Assembly: GCF_001425045.1 (NCBI RefSeq)
Contig: NZ_LMDJ01000001.1
Location: 993,859 to 1,057,858 of the forward strand
Direction of reading: 5' to 3'
DNA from: Massilia sp. Root351
GTDB taxonomy: Bacteria > Pseudomonadota > Gammaproteobacteria > Burkholderiales > Burkholderiaceae_D
DNA length: 64,000 nt
Of the stretch, positions 41,652-50,775 are shown in pieces. A model generated the notes under the pieces. It made no database searches. It was not told the origin of the DNA and worked only from the letters and a program-made list of their open reading frames with translations. How positions within the stretch are numbered: the stretch's first letter is position 1; each line of letters starts with the position of its first letter. The position numbers and the translations under genes are program-made.

Positions 41652-44471
41652 TTAAAACTTGTAAGTACCGCTGACGTAGAACTGGCGTCCCAAGGCGCTC
41701 GAATAGGACGGGTTGTAGCCGACCTGGTGCGAACCGGTGTTGCGCAAAGTGAACGGCGGCTTGCGGTCGAACAGGTTGATGATGCCCGCGGTCAGCTCCA
41801 CATGCTTCAGCGGACGGTAGGCCGACTGCAGGTCGAAGGTGGTGTAGCTCGGCACGTCCAGCGTGATGCCGTAGCACTGGCCCGGCGCACCGGCCACGAT
41901 GACGGCGCAATCGTCTTCCGTTTGCGGCTTGTCGGTGTAGCCGTTGCGGTAGTTCGCTGCCAGCGTGTGGGTAAAGCGGCTGGTTTCGAACGAGGTGGTG
42001 GCGCGGATCACATGGCGGAAGCTGACCTTGTCGTTCGAGCCGTAACGGTTCAAGCTGGTTTCCCACTGGTCGTCGGTGCCCGGCGTGGTGTAGCGCGACT
42101 TGATCAGGTAGGTACCGGCCAGGCGGCTGGTCAGGCGGCCGTCGAACAGCTTCATCTTGTGGGTGAAGTCGTAGTCGACGCCCTGGTTTTCCACCTTGCC
42201 GATGTTAATCGGCAGCAGCTTGATGGCCAGCACGTCCTTGCCCGTCGACCCGATGTGCTTGGTGGTAAACAGCGCGGCGTATTTGGCCGGGTTGGCGAAG
42301 ATCAGGCCTTCGGAAACCGAGGTCACCTGGTCGCGGATTTCCACGTTCCACAGGTCGATTGCCATCGACAGGCTGTCGACGGGCTCGAACACCATGCCCA
42401 CGCTCCATTGCCTGGACTTCTCCGGCTTCAGGTCCGGATTGCCGCCCTGGAAGGCTTCGAACTGCTGGCGCTGCACGCCGTTGCAGTAGGACGCCAGCGG
42501 GTGGCCGCCCATGCCGGTGGCGGCCGTCAGCGGGCACTGGTAGTTGCCGCCGGTGACGCCCCAGTCTTCCAGCGGACCGGCGATTTCCGTCATGCTGGCG
42601 GCGCGGAAGCCGGTGCCTGCCGCCGCGCGCAGCATCAGGTTCTTGGCGGCCGAGTACTTGGTGCTCACTTTCCAGGTGGCGGCGTTTTCCTTGCTGCCCA
42701 CTTCCTTGCCGGTCAGGTTGTTGTCGATGGCGCCGATCTGGTCGTAGCGCACCGAGGCGGTCGCTTCCAGTTTCCTGGTGAACGGCATCACCAGCTCGGC
42801 GTAGGCGCCGGCGTTGTTGCGCTCGTAGTTGCTGTCCACCTGGGCGTTGTCGAACAGGATCTGCGCCTGCTTGGCGACGTCGGCCTGGTCGATGCGGAAG
42901 GCGGTGTTGCGGAAGTCCGCGCCAACGCCCAGCTGGGCGGCGCCGCCGGCCAGCTTGAACACTTCGCGCGAGGCGCGCGCGTCGATGCCCTTCATTTCCA
43001 CGGTCTGCGTGTTGTAGGTGCCGCTGAAGCCGGTGTCCAGCAGGGCGCTGCGCATGGTCGCCGGCATCTCGCCCTGGGCGTAGCCGAACGGGTCGATGGT
43101 GCCGGCGTCCAGCGCGGCCTGGAACTTGTCGGCCAGCGGGAAGCCGCCCACGTATTTCTGGGTCTGCTTGTTCTTCGAGTAGGTCACCGCCGAGTTGATG
43201 TCCCAGCCGAACGCCTGGCCATCGACGCCGGCCACCAGGTGGGTGGCCTTGGTGCCGTAGTCGTAGGTGCGGTTGCCCATTTCATACAGGCGGTACTTGG
43301 CCACCACCGAGGTGGCGCCGGCTTGCTGTTCCGGCGTCAGGTAAGGCTGGATGTACTTGTTGTACAGCGCCGAGCCCTTGGTGATGCTGAAGTCGGCCGG
43401 GTAGGGCGCGATGCTGGCGACGATTTTCGCTTCGGTGTAGGCGAAGTCGAAGAAGCCCTTGAAGCCGGTGTTGCCCAGCTTCAGGCTGCCCGAACTGAAG
43501 ACCGAGTCGCGCTGCGATTCCGGGTTGATCTCGATGGTGGACGGCGAGTCGTAGAAGCAGTTGCCGTCGCCGTAGAAGTCCAGGTTGCTGGCCGCGCATT
43601 TGCCGCCGTGCGACAGCGCGTACGGGTTCAGGTTGACGTTCTGCTCCACCGGCTTGCCGGTTTTCGGGTCGATGGTGTCGTAGCTGACGGTGGCGTTGGC
43701 CGGCAGCGAACGGGAGGAACCGTTGATGAACTGCAGCGCCTGGCCGGTTTTCGGATCGGTGAAGTTGACGATGCCGGTGCGCGCGAAGTCGCGCTGCGAC
43801 GCTTTGAGCTGCTTTTGCTGGTCGTGGCTGGCCGAGACGAACACGCTGTAGCCGTCGTCCTCGTAGTCGCCGAAGCCCTTGCTGACGCTGATGGAATTGC
43901 TCTGGCCGCCGGATTTCTGAGGGCTGTTGAGCTTGGCGTTCACTTCCCATGGGGAAGCGCCTTTCTTCAGGATGAAGTTGACCACGCCGGCGATGGCGTC
44001 GGCGCCGTACAGGGCCGAGGCGCCGTCGGTCAGCACTTCCACGCGCTCGATGGCCGACAGCGGAATCGAGTTCAGGTCGATGGTGGTGCCGGAGTTGGCC
44101 GGCGCCACGCGGCGCCCGTTCAGCAGCACCAGCGTGTAGGCCGCGCCGATATCGTGGATGGAGGCGGTGGTGACGCCGCCGCCGCCGCCGCCGACCGAGT
44201 CGCCGGCCACGGAGAAGCCCTGCATGGCGGGCAGCTGCTGGATGAAGTCGGTAACCGTGCTGACGCCGGTCTTCTTGATGTCCTTCTGGCTGAAGCTCTG
44301 TACCGGCAGCGACGCTTCGGAAGCGATGCGCTTGATGCTGGAGCCGGTGATTTCCACGCGCTGCATGGTCTCGGTTGCCGCTTCCTGGGCTGCAGCGGCG
44401 TGCATGCCCAGTGCCAGGCCACCCGCGAACATCACGCGCAGGGAGCGGGACAGTACTGTTTCTTTGATCAT
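41652..44471 (-). CDS. TonB-dependent receptor (array member 3), atypical plug
   Basis: 939 residues from the ATG at 44471; the open frame continues 28 codons upstream but lacks support there. Leader MIKETVLSRSLRVMFAGG, cleavage after AAA. It starts MQRVEITGSSIKRIASEASLPVQSF. In the plug the usual SLRGLG segment is replaced by a run of six Gly followed by VTTASIHDIGAAYTLVLLNGRR, then ERVEVLTDGASALYGADAIAGVVNFIL. Barrel: FRAASMTEIAG in place of FRAPS, NLFDRKPPFTLRNTGSHQVGYNPSYSS; ends GTYKF. These differences make it the most divergent array member; it may recognise a different class of ligand. No neighbour reveals its cargo. Confidence 0.94.
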   Translation of the reverse strand: MIKETVLSRSLRVMFAGGLALGMHAAAAQEAATETMQRVEITGSSIKRIASEASLPVQSFSQKDIKKTGVSTVTDFIQQLPAMQGFSVAGDSVGGGGGGVTTASIHDIGAAYTLVLLNGRRVAPANSGTTIDLNSIPLSAIERVEVLTDGASALYGADAIAGVVNFILKKGASPWEVNAKLNSPQKSGGQSNSISVSKGFGDYEDDGYSVFVSASHDQQKQLKASQRDFARTGIVNFTDPKTGQALQFINGSSRSLPANATVSYDTIDPKTGKPVEQNVNLNPYALSHGGKCAASNLDFYGDGNCFYDSPSTIEINPESQRDSVFSSGSLKLGNTGFKGFFDFAYTEAKIVASIAPYPADFSITKGSALYNKYIQPYLTPEQQAGATSVVAKYRLYEMGNRTYDYGTKATHLVAGVDGQAFGWDINSAVTYSKNKQTQKYVGGFPLADKFQAALDAGTIDPFGYAQGEMPATMRSALLDTGFSGTYNTQTVEMKGIDARASREVFKLAGGAAQLGVGADFRNTAFRIDQADVAKQAQILFDNAQVDSNYERNNAGAYAELVMPFTRKLEATASVRYDQIGAIDNNLTGKEVGSKENAATWKVSTKYSAAKNLMLRAAAGTGFRAASMTEIAGPLEDWGVTGGNYQCPLTAATGMGGHPLASYCNGVQRQQFEAFQGGNPDLKPEKSRQWSVGMVFEPVDSLSMAIDLWNVEIRDQVTSVSEGLIFANPAKYAALFTTKHIGSTGKDVLAIKLLPINIGKVENQGVDYDFTHKMKLFDGRLTSRLAGTYLIKSRYTTPGTDDQWETSLNRYGSNDKVSFRHVIRATTSFETSRFTHTLAANYRNGYTDKPQTEDDCAVIVAGAPGQCYGITLDVPSYTTFDLQSAYRPLKHVELTAGIINLFDRKPPFTLRNTGSHQVGYNPSYSSALGRQFYVSGTYKF

Positions 44472-44734
44472 TACTTTGAAGCTTTCTTTTGATGCGATGG
44501 GAGGAATCAACTTGCTGCTTAACTTGCCGTTTTTGCAGGTCCCTGTAATTCTCACGAAAAATCACAGGGGCGTTATAAGACCACTGATTGCGCAATCTTG
44601 TCAATTTTTGTTCGGGTTTTTTGCGGAAACAGGAGTATTTCTGCTAACTAGATACTGTTTTAACAAAACTATCTGTATAGACTTATCAAAAGAAAAAAGC
44701 AGGGCGGCGCTTGCGCAGCCTGCGGAGGCCGACG
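44472..44734. other. Intergenic region of TBDR array member 3 with promoter and palindrome
   Basis: Minus strand: TTGACA (44604-44599), 18 bases, TCTTAT (44580-44575). The perfect palindrome GATTGCGCAATC (44586-44597) occupies the spacer next to the -35. Further right (44605-44683) the sequence is AT-rich without a gene. A 16-base repeat, TATCAAAAGAAAAAAG, appears at 44684-44699 and again at 44735-44750; the first copy is followed by a decayed GC hairpin, so the terminator appears to have been duplicated and one copy lost pairing. Confidence 0.65.
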
Positions 44735-44771
44735 TATCAAAAGAAAAAAGGGCGGTGCTTGCGCACCGCCC
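44735..44771 (-). terminator. Terminator of TBDR array member 4
   Basis: GGGCGGTGC (44750-44758) with GCACCGCCC (44763-44771), loop TTGC, followed on the minus strand by a T-rich tail (44749-44735). It lies 29 bases after the receptor's stop codon. Confidence 0.9.
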
Positions 44772-44800
44772 TTCAGGCGTTCCGGCTAAAAGCTAAGCGA

Positions 44801-47593
44801 TTAGAAGAACTTGTAGTTCACGCCCACTTTGACGTAGCGGCCGATGGCGCCGGTGGCGTCCATCGGGTTGTAGCTCAGGCCGCCATAGGTCAGCGGATCC
44901 AGCGGCGCAATCTTGTCCAGCACGTTGTTCATCGACGCGAACAGGGTCAGCTGCTTGCTGAAGTTGTAGCGGGTCGACAGGTCCAGGGTGGTGAACGAAG
45001 CGATTTCGCAGTTGGTGGTGCCTGGCTGGCCGTTGGCCAGGTTGGAGGCGCAGGTGTTGCCTTCGAACAGGATGTTCTTCATCTTGGCGCGATAGTTCAC
45101 GATGCCGTTGAAGTTCCAGTCGCCGATGTCCCAGGTGCCGGTCAGGTTGATCTTGTCCTTAGGCGTACCGGCGCAGTTCGAGGTGTCGCAGTTGCCATGG
45201 GTACCGGCGAACTGGTACACCGTGGTGGCGGACTCGTGGCGCTTCCAGGATGCCACGTGGGTCCAGGTCAGGCCGACTTGCGCCTTGCCCCAGGAACCCA
45301 GGCGCAGGCGCTGCTTGATGTCCAGGTCCACGCCGCTGATTTCGGTGAAGCTCGAATTGCGGTACGGGGCTTGGGTCAGCACCAGGGTGCCCGAGTTCGG
45401 GATCACCACGCCATTCTGGACCAGGTTGTTGTCGTTGCGGATAGCGGTCGGCAGGGCGGCAGCTTCGTTGTACGGCAGCGGATTGATCTCGTCGGAGCGC
45501 TTGATCTTCCAGCCGTCCACGGTGATGGCGGTATCGGCCAGCACGTCCCACACCAGGCCCACGGTCATGCCCTTGGAGGTTTCAGGACGCAGGTTGGCGT
45601 CGCCCACCTTCACGGCTGCCACAGGAATGGCGCAGTCGGTCGACGTGGCGCCGCCTGCTGCTGGTTTGCCGCCAGGGCAGCGGATTGGATCGGACACGGT
45701 CGAGGTGCCGGTCGATTGCGACGAGGCGCTGCCTTCGGCAGGACCCGGGGCGCGGAAGCCTTCGGTGTAGGTGCCGCGCAGCGCGAAGCTCTTCAGCGGG
45801 GTCCACTTGATGCCGGCTTTCGGCGTGGTCGAGTTGAAGTTGTCGTATTTGTCGTAACGCACGGCGGCGCTCAGTTCGACGTTCTTGATCACCGGGGCCA
45901 GGATCTCGGCGTAGATAGCCGATACCTTGGTGTCGCCGAAGGCGGCCACGTAGCTCGAGTTGATGGAACCGTCTTCCGAACCCTTCAGCGAAGGATTGGA
46001 CAGTTTTTCCTGGCGGTGCTCGGCGCCGATCGCCAGGCCCATGTTGCCGCCCGGCAGAGCCCACAGCTCACGCGAAGCCTTGAAGTCGATCACGTCCAGC
46101 TTGGTGGTCGAATCGGAGGTGGCGTTGGTCACCATGGCTGCGTACAGCGAAGCGGGGTTCTTGTTGGCCTGCGCGCCGATGTAGTACGGGAAGAAGGGCG
46201 ACTTCGGATCGCCCAGTGCGGCCGCCACCACCTTCATGTTCAGCATGTTGCTGTAGTCGAGGTGCAGCTTGGACTCGGAATGGGTGTAGCCGGTGTCGTA
46301 CTCCCAGCCCATGGCCGAGCCCTTCACACCCACCACGAAGCGGGTGAATTCGTTGTTGGCCGAGCGGGTGCTTGGGCCGACGTCGAAGGCGCTGTAGCGG
46401 ATGCGGACCGGTGCGCCGTACGGGTTCTGAGGATGGCTGGCGGCCATGATGTTCAGGTTGCCGTAGTTGATGAAGCCCAGCGGGTTGGTGGCGTTCGGCG
46501 GGAAGGCCACGGTCGGGGTCACCGACGGCGGGATCATCGTGAACGCGGTGTCGCGCTTGGAGTAGCCGGCTTCGACATAGGCTTGCATGTCGTCGTTGAC
46601 TTGCCAGGTGCCGCGGCCGTACAGGTTGACCGATTCAATCTCCGGCTGCATGTCGCGGAACTGGTCGTTGTGCCACAGGCAGCCGCCGTTGGCGCCGGTC
46701 TGGTCGACCGTCTTGCTCAGGCTGGAGCAGCCTGGCAGGCTGGTGTAGGCGGTGGTGACCGGATTGCGGATCAGGCCGGTTGGGCTTGGCTGGGCGCTGT
46801 TTACGCCGGCGATGTAGCCGCTGGCGAACTGGGTGCCGACCGGGAAGCCGTATGGACGCAGGTCGCCGTGGCCGATGTGGCCGCGGTCGGCGCGGTCGCT
46901 GTTTTTCAGGCGGTCGGACTGGTTGTATTCGGCGTTCAGGACGATGTTGTACTTGTCGTTGTCCAGGTTGCCCTTGCCGAACGAGACCGAAGCCTTGTTT
47001 TGCTTGGCGTCGCTGTAGCGCGACGTGCCGACGTCGCCCTTCACTTGCAGGCCCTCGAAGTCCTTGCGCAGGATGATGTTGACCACGCCGGCGATAGCGT
47101 CGGCGCCGTAGGTCGACGAAGCGCCGTCCTTCAGGATCTCGATGCGCTCGACGATCTGCATCGGCACGGTGGACAGGTCGGTGAAGCTCTTCTGGCCGTC
47201 ATCGGCGCGGGCGAACGGCGCCATGCGGCGGCCGTTCAGCAGCACCAGGGTGGAGGTCGCGCCCAGGCCGCGCAGCGAGATGGCGGTGGAACCAGCGGCG
47301 AAGCCGTTGCCGAAACCGGTCGGCAGCGAACCGGCGCCGTCCACGGTCAGCGTCTGCAGGTATTCGGCCACGGTGGCCTTGCCCGACTTGAGCAGCTCTT
47401 CGCGGCCGATCAGCTGGATCGGCGAGGCGGTTTCGGCGGTGGCGCGCTTGATGCTCGAACCGGTAATCTCAACACGCTGGACATTCGCGCCGGCATCTTG
47501 TGCCATCGCCGGTGCTGCCAGCAGACCTGCTGCAACCACGCTGCCCGAGAATATCAGGCGCACGGAACGTGCCATAACTGTTTCCATCATCAT
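44801..47593 (-). CDS. TonB-dependent receptor (array member 4)
   Basis: 930 residues from the ATG at 47593, seven bases after TTGGAGGT; an in-frame TTG at 47608 would begin inside that site. Leader MMMETVMARSVRLIFSGS, cleavage after AMA. Plug: VQRVEITGSSIKRATAETASPIQLI, AISLRGLGATSTLVLLNGRR, ERIEILKDGASSTYGADAIAGVVNIIL. Barrel: FRAPGPAEGSAS; ends VNYKFF. It is clearly the sister of array member 5: long runs agree, for example NGRRMAPFARADDGQKSFTD and ASRELWALPGGNMGLAIG, and Cys pairs are conserved (GCSS/GGCLWH, NCDTSNCAGTP, TCAS/NCEIAS). A tandem duplication best explains the pair. Ligand unknown, presumably related to that of member 5. Confidence 0.95.
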   Translation of the reverse strand: MMMETVMARSVRLIFSGSVVAAGLLAAPAMAQDAGANVQRVEITGSSIKRATAETASPIQLIGREELLKSGKATVAEYLQTLTVDGAGSLPTGFGNGFAAGSTAISLRGLGATSTLVLLNGRRMAPFARADDGQKSFTDLSTVPMQIVERIEILKDGASSTYGADAIAGVVNIILRKDFEGLQVKGDVGTSRYSDAKQNKASVSFGKGNLDNDKYNIVLNAEYNQSDRLKNSDRADRGHIGHGDLRPYGFPVGTQFASGYIAGVNSAQPSPTGLIRNPVTTAYTSLPGCSSLSKTVDQTGANGGCLWHNDQFRDMQPEIESVNLYGRGTWQVNDDMQAYVEAGYSKRDTAFTMIPPSVTPTVAFPPNATNPLGFINYGNLNIMAASHPQNPYGAPVRIRYSAFDVGPSTRSANNEFTRFVVGVKGSAMGWEYDTGYTHSESKLHLDYSNMLNMKVVAAALGDPKSPFFPYYIGAQANKNPASLYAAMVTNATSDSTTKLDVIDFKASRELWALPGGNMGLAIGAEHRQEKLSNPSLKGSEDGSINSSYVAAFGDTKVSAIYAEILAPVIKNVELSAAVRYDKYDNFNSTTPKAGIKWTPLKSFALRGTYTEGFRAPGPAEGSASSQSTGTSTVSDPIRCPGGKPAAGGATSTDCAIPVAAVKVGDANLRPETSKGMTVGLVWDVLADTAITVDGWKIKRSDEINPLPYNEAAALPTAIRNDNNLVQNGVVIPNSGTLVLTQAPYRNSSFTEISGVDLDIKQRLRLGSWGKAQVGLTWTHVASWKRHESATTVYQFAGTHGNCDTSNCAGTPKDKINLTGTWDIGDWNFNGIVNYRAKMKNILFEGNTCASNLANGQPGTTNCEIASFTTLDLSTRYNFSKQLTLFASMNNVLDKIAPLDPLTYGGLSYNPMDATGAIGRYVKVGVNYKFF

Positions 47594-47935
47594 GCTAAAA
47601 ACCTCCAACTAGTGTATTGATAAACGAAGCGACTGCACTGACTTTTTGTTACCCGCGTATTCGGCAAAGTCGGCCCGTTCCCAGTTGAGCAAACGTCTAG
47701 GCATTTGCTCAAGTCTTCGATGGAACCACCGCGCGGCGCGCACTGTCAAGGCGGACACGGCAGCGGCGGCATAACCAAAAGTTGTTTTCCGGCCTACAAA
47801 GCCAGCGATCTTGACGCTAAATTGCGGCAAATTCAGCCTACGCGGTGCAACGGGGCGAAATCGAAGTGTGAAAATGGCGCGGCGGCAACTTCACGCTTCG
47901 GTGGGGTTTTGTTAGTTTTTGGCCACAGCAAGCGT
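47594..47935. other. Intergenic region with TBDR promoter and 9-bp inverted repeat
   Basis: Minus-strand promoter of array member 4: TTGACA (47749-47744), 18 bases, TTCCAT (47725-47720). Just downstream of the expected transcript start, TTGAGCAAA (47685-47693) and TTTGCTCAA (47704-47712) are perfect 9-base arms ten bases apart, an operator or 5'-UTR hairpin. A short plus-strand frame at 47705-47950 has no ribosome site or family resemblance. Nothing else is seen. Confidence 0.6.
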
Positions 47936-47968
47936 AAAAAAGGGCGGTGATTGCTCACCGCCCTTTTT
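47936..47968. terminator. Terminator of TBDR array member 5
   Basis: GGGCGGTGA (47942-47950) with TCACCGCCC (47955-47963), loop TTGC, flanked by six A on one side and five T on the other. It ends the minus-strand receptor 27 bases after its stop codon and could act on either strand. Confidence 0.9.
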
Positions 47969-47994
47969 GGGGATACGACCTTCAGATTGTTACA

Positions 47995-50775
47995 TTAGTT
48001 GAAGGTGTAGGTCGCGCCGACTTTGAAGTAGCGGCCGATGGCGCCGGAGGCGTCCATTGGGTTGAAGCTCATGCCGCCGTAGGTCAGCGGGTCCAGCGGA
48101 GCGATCTTGTCGAACACGTTGGCCACCGACGCGGTCAGCTGCAGGTTCTTGCTGAAGTTGTAGCGGGTCGACAGGTCCATGGTGGTGAACGAAGCCAGCT
48201 TGCAGCCGTTGGGCGCGGCGCTGCCGTCAGCAAACTTGGAGGCGCAGATGTCGCCTTCGTATTTGATGTTCTTCATGCTGTCGCGGTAGTTCACGTTGGA
48301 CGCGAAGTTCCAGGCGCCGATGTCCCACGAAGCGGACAGGGTAGCCTTGTTCTTCGGCGTGCCGGCGCAGTTCGAGGTGTCGCAGTTGCCGTGGGTGCCA
48401 GCGAACTGGTACTGCACGGTGTCGGACTCGGCGCGCAGCCAGGACGAGATGTGGGTCAGGTTCAGGCCGATGACGGCCTTGCCCCAGGCGCCCAGGCGCA
48501 GGCGCTGCTTGACATCCAGGTCCACGCCGGTCACTTCGGTGTAGCTCGAGTTGCGGTAGGCGCCCGACACCACCAGCAGCGAGCCGGAGTTCGGAATCAC
48601 CTGGCCGGCGGCGTTCTTCAGGTTGTTGTCGTTACGCACGGCGGTTGGCGATTGCGCCGCTTCGGCGTAGGACACCGGGTTGATCTCGTTGGAACGCTTG
48701 ATCTTGAACGCGTCGATGGCGATGCTGTTGCCTTCGAACGGATCCCATACCATGCCCAGGGTGTAGCCCTTGGATTCTTCAGGCTGCAGCTTAGGGTTGC
48801 CGACCTTGATCGAGCTGACGGTGATCGAGCAGTCGGTCAGGGAAGCGCCGGCCGCTGGCGTGCCGCCCGGGCAACGGATCGGGTCGCGCACCGGAGCGCT
48901 GCCGACTGCCTGGCTCAGCACGTTGGACTCGGCCGCGCTAGGAGCGCGGAAGCCTTCGGTGTAGGTGCCGCGTACCGCGAAGTTCTTGGCCGGGGTCCAT
49001 TTCGCGCCCACTTTCGGGGTGGTCGAGTTGAACTGGTCGTAGTGGTCGTAACGCAGGGCAGCGGTCAGTTCCACGGTTTTCAGCACCGGCGCCAGCACTT
49101 CGGCGTAGACGGCCGACACGTTGTTCTTGCCGAACGCGGCGGTGTAGCTGGAGTTGATGGAGCCGTCGGCGGTGCCCGACAGGGACGGGTTGCTCAGCGT
49201 TTCGCGGCGGTGTTCGCCGCCGATGGCCAGGCCCATGTTGCCGCCTGGCAGAGCCCACAGTTCACGGCTGGCCTTGAAGTCGGCGATCATCAGCTTGGTG
49301 CTGGAATCGGAGGTGGCGTTGGTCACCAGGGCAGCGTACAGCGAAGCCGGGTTCTTGCCGGCTTGCGCGCCGATGTAGTACGGGAACAGCGGCGACTTCG
49401 GATCGCCCAGCGCCGACTGCAGTGCCTTCATGTTGAACAGGTTGCTCCAGTCCAGGTTCAGCTTGGACTGCGAGAAGGTGAAGCCGGTCTCGTAGTCCCA
49501 GCCCTTGACGGTGCCTTTCAGGCCAGCCACGAAGCGGGTGAACTCGTTGGTGTTCTTGCGGGTGCTTGGGCCCACGTCGAAGGCCGAGTAGCGCACGCGC
49601 ACCGGTACGCCGTACGGGTTCTGCGGGTGGTTGGCAGCCATCAGGATGGTGTTGCCGTAGTTGATCAGCTGGTTGGGACCGCCGTTCGCGCCCGGAAACA
49701 CCACGGTCGACGAGGTGGCCGACGGGGTCAGCGTGAAGGCCGTGTCGCGCTCCGAGTAGCCCGCTTCGAAGAAGGCCTGGTGGTCGGCGTTGATCTGGAA
49801 GGTGCCGCGCGAGTACAGATTGATCGATTCGATCTCCGGGTTCATCGAGCGGAACTTGTCCTGGTGCCACAGGCAGCCGCCGTTCGGGTCTTGCGGCGCC
49901 GAGGTCGAGAACTGGCTGCAGCCCGGCAGCGAGACGTACTGGCCCGTTTTCGGGTTCAGCAGGGCGCCGGTAGGCGATGGCGAGGCCGCGCCGTTGGTGA
50001 TGTAGCCGCCGGCGTACTGGGTGCCGATGCCGTAGCCCCATGGGCGGATGTCGCCGTGGCCGATCCAGGCGCGGTTGCCGCGGTCGGAAGCCTGCAGGCC
50101 GTCGGTCTTGCTGTATTCGGCGTTGAAGACGATGTTGTACTTGTCGTCGTCCAGGTTGCCCTTGCCGGCGGTCACGGAGACCTTGTTCTGCTTGGCGTCG
50201 GAGTAGCGCGATGCGCCGGTGTCGCCCTTGATCTGCAGGCCTTCGAAGTCCTTTTTCAGGATGATGTTGACCACGCCGGCGATGGCGTCGGCGCCGTACA
50301 GCGAGGACGCGCCGTCTTTCAGCACTTCGATGCGCTCGACGATCTGCATCGGGATGGTGGACAGGTCGGTGAAGCTCTTCTGGCCGTCGTCGGCACGGGC
50401 GAACGGCGCCATGCGGCGGCCGTTCAGCAGTACCAGGGTGGAGGTCGCGCCCAGGCCGCGCAGCGAGATGCCGGTGGCGCCAGCGGCGAAGCCGGAACCG
50501 AAGCCGGTCGGCAGCGAACCTGCGCCGTCTGCGGACAGGGTCTGCAGGTATTCGGCGACAGTGGCCTTGCCGGACTTCATCATGTCGTCGCTGGTCAGGA
50601 CCTGGATCGGCGACGCGGTTTCCGCGGTCGCGCGTTTGATGCTCGAGCCCGTGATTTCCACGCGCTGGATGTTAGCGTCTTGTGCAAAAGCCTGTTGGGC
50701 CATCAAGCCCGCCGCCACCACGCTGCCCGAGAAGATCAGGCGCACCGAGCGGGATAAAACCGTTTCCATCATCAT
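47995..50775 (-). CDS. TonB-dependent receptor (array member 5)
   Basis: 926 residues from the ATG at 50775, preceded by TTGGGAGTTGTT; the frame is open 101 codons upstream, but that part has no leader character and covers the promoter. Leader MMMETVLSRSVRLIFSGS, cleavage after AFA. Plug: IQRVEITGSSIKRATAETASPIQVL, GISLRGLGATSTLVLLNGRR, ERIEVLKDGASSLYGADAIAGVVNIIL. Barrel: FRAPSAAESNV; ends ATYTFN, one residue beyond the aromatic beta-signal. Closest to array member 4 and then to the receptor at 26099. It is transcribed away from the peptide-type ABC importer genes starting at 51169, so the two could share control and substrate. Confidence 0.95.
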   Translation of the reverse strand: MMMETVLSRSVRLIFSGSVVAAGLMAQQAFAQDANIQRVEITGSSIKRATAETASPIQVLTSDDMMKSGKATVAEYLQTLSADGAGSLPTGFGSGFAAGATGISLRGLGATSTLVLLNGRRMAPFARADDGQKSFTDLSTIPMQIVERIEVLKDGASSLYGADAIAGVVNIILKKDFEGLQIKGDTGASRYSDAKQNKVSVTAGKGNLDDDKYNIVFNAEYSKTDGLQASDRGNRAWIGHGDIRPWGYGIGTQYAGGYITNGAASPSPTGALLNPKTGQYVSLPGCSQFSTSAPQDPNGGCLWHQDKFRSMNPEIESINLYSRGTFQINADHQAFFEAGYSERDTAFTLTPSATSSTVVFPGANGGPNQLINYGNTILMAANHPQNPYGVPVRVRYSAFDVGPSTRKNTNEFTRFVAGLKGTVKGWDYETGFTFSQSKLNLDWSNLFNMKALQSALGDPKSPLFPYYIGAQAGKNPASLYAALVTNATSDSSTKLMIADFKASRELWALPGGNMGLAIGGEHRRETLSNPSLSGTADGSINSSYTAAFGKNNVSAVYAEVLAPVLKTVELTAALRYDHYDQFNSTTPKVGAKWTPAKNFAVRGTYTEGFRAPSAAESNVLSQAVGSAPVRDPIRCPGGTPAAGASLTDCSITVSSIKVGNPKLQPEESKGYTLGMVWDPFEGNSIAIDAFKIKRSNEINPVSYAEAAQSPTAVRNDNNLKNAAGQVIPNSGSLLVVSGAYRNSSYTEVTGVDLDVKQRLRLGAWGKAVIGLNLTHISSWLRAESDTVQYQFAGTHGNCDTSNCAGTPKNKATLSASWDIGAWNFASNVNYRDSMKNIKYEGDICASKFADGSAAPNGCKLASFTTMDLSTRYNFSKNLQLTASVANVFDKIAPLDPLTYGGMSFNPMDASGAIGRYFKVGATYTFN

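Noticed and set aside
47705..47950. Short plus-strand frame of 81 codons in the TBDR promoter region
   Set aside because: Overlaps the 9-bp inverted repeat, promoter and terminator; no ribosome site, no recognisable domain.
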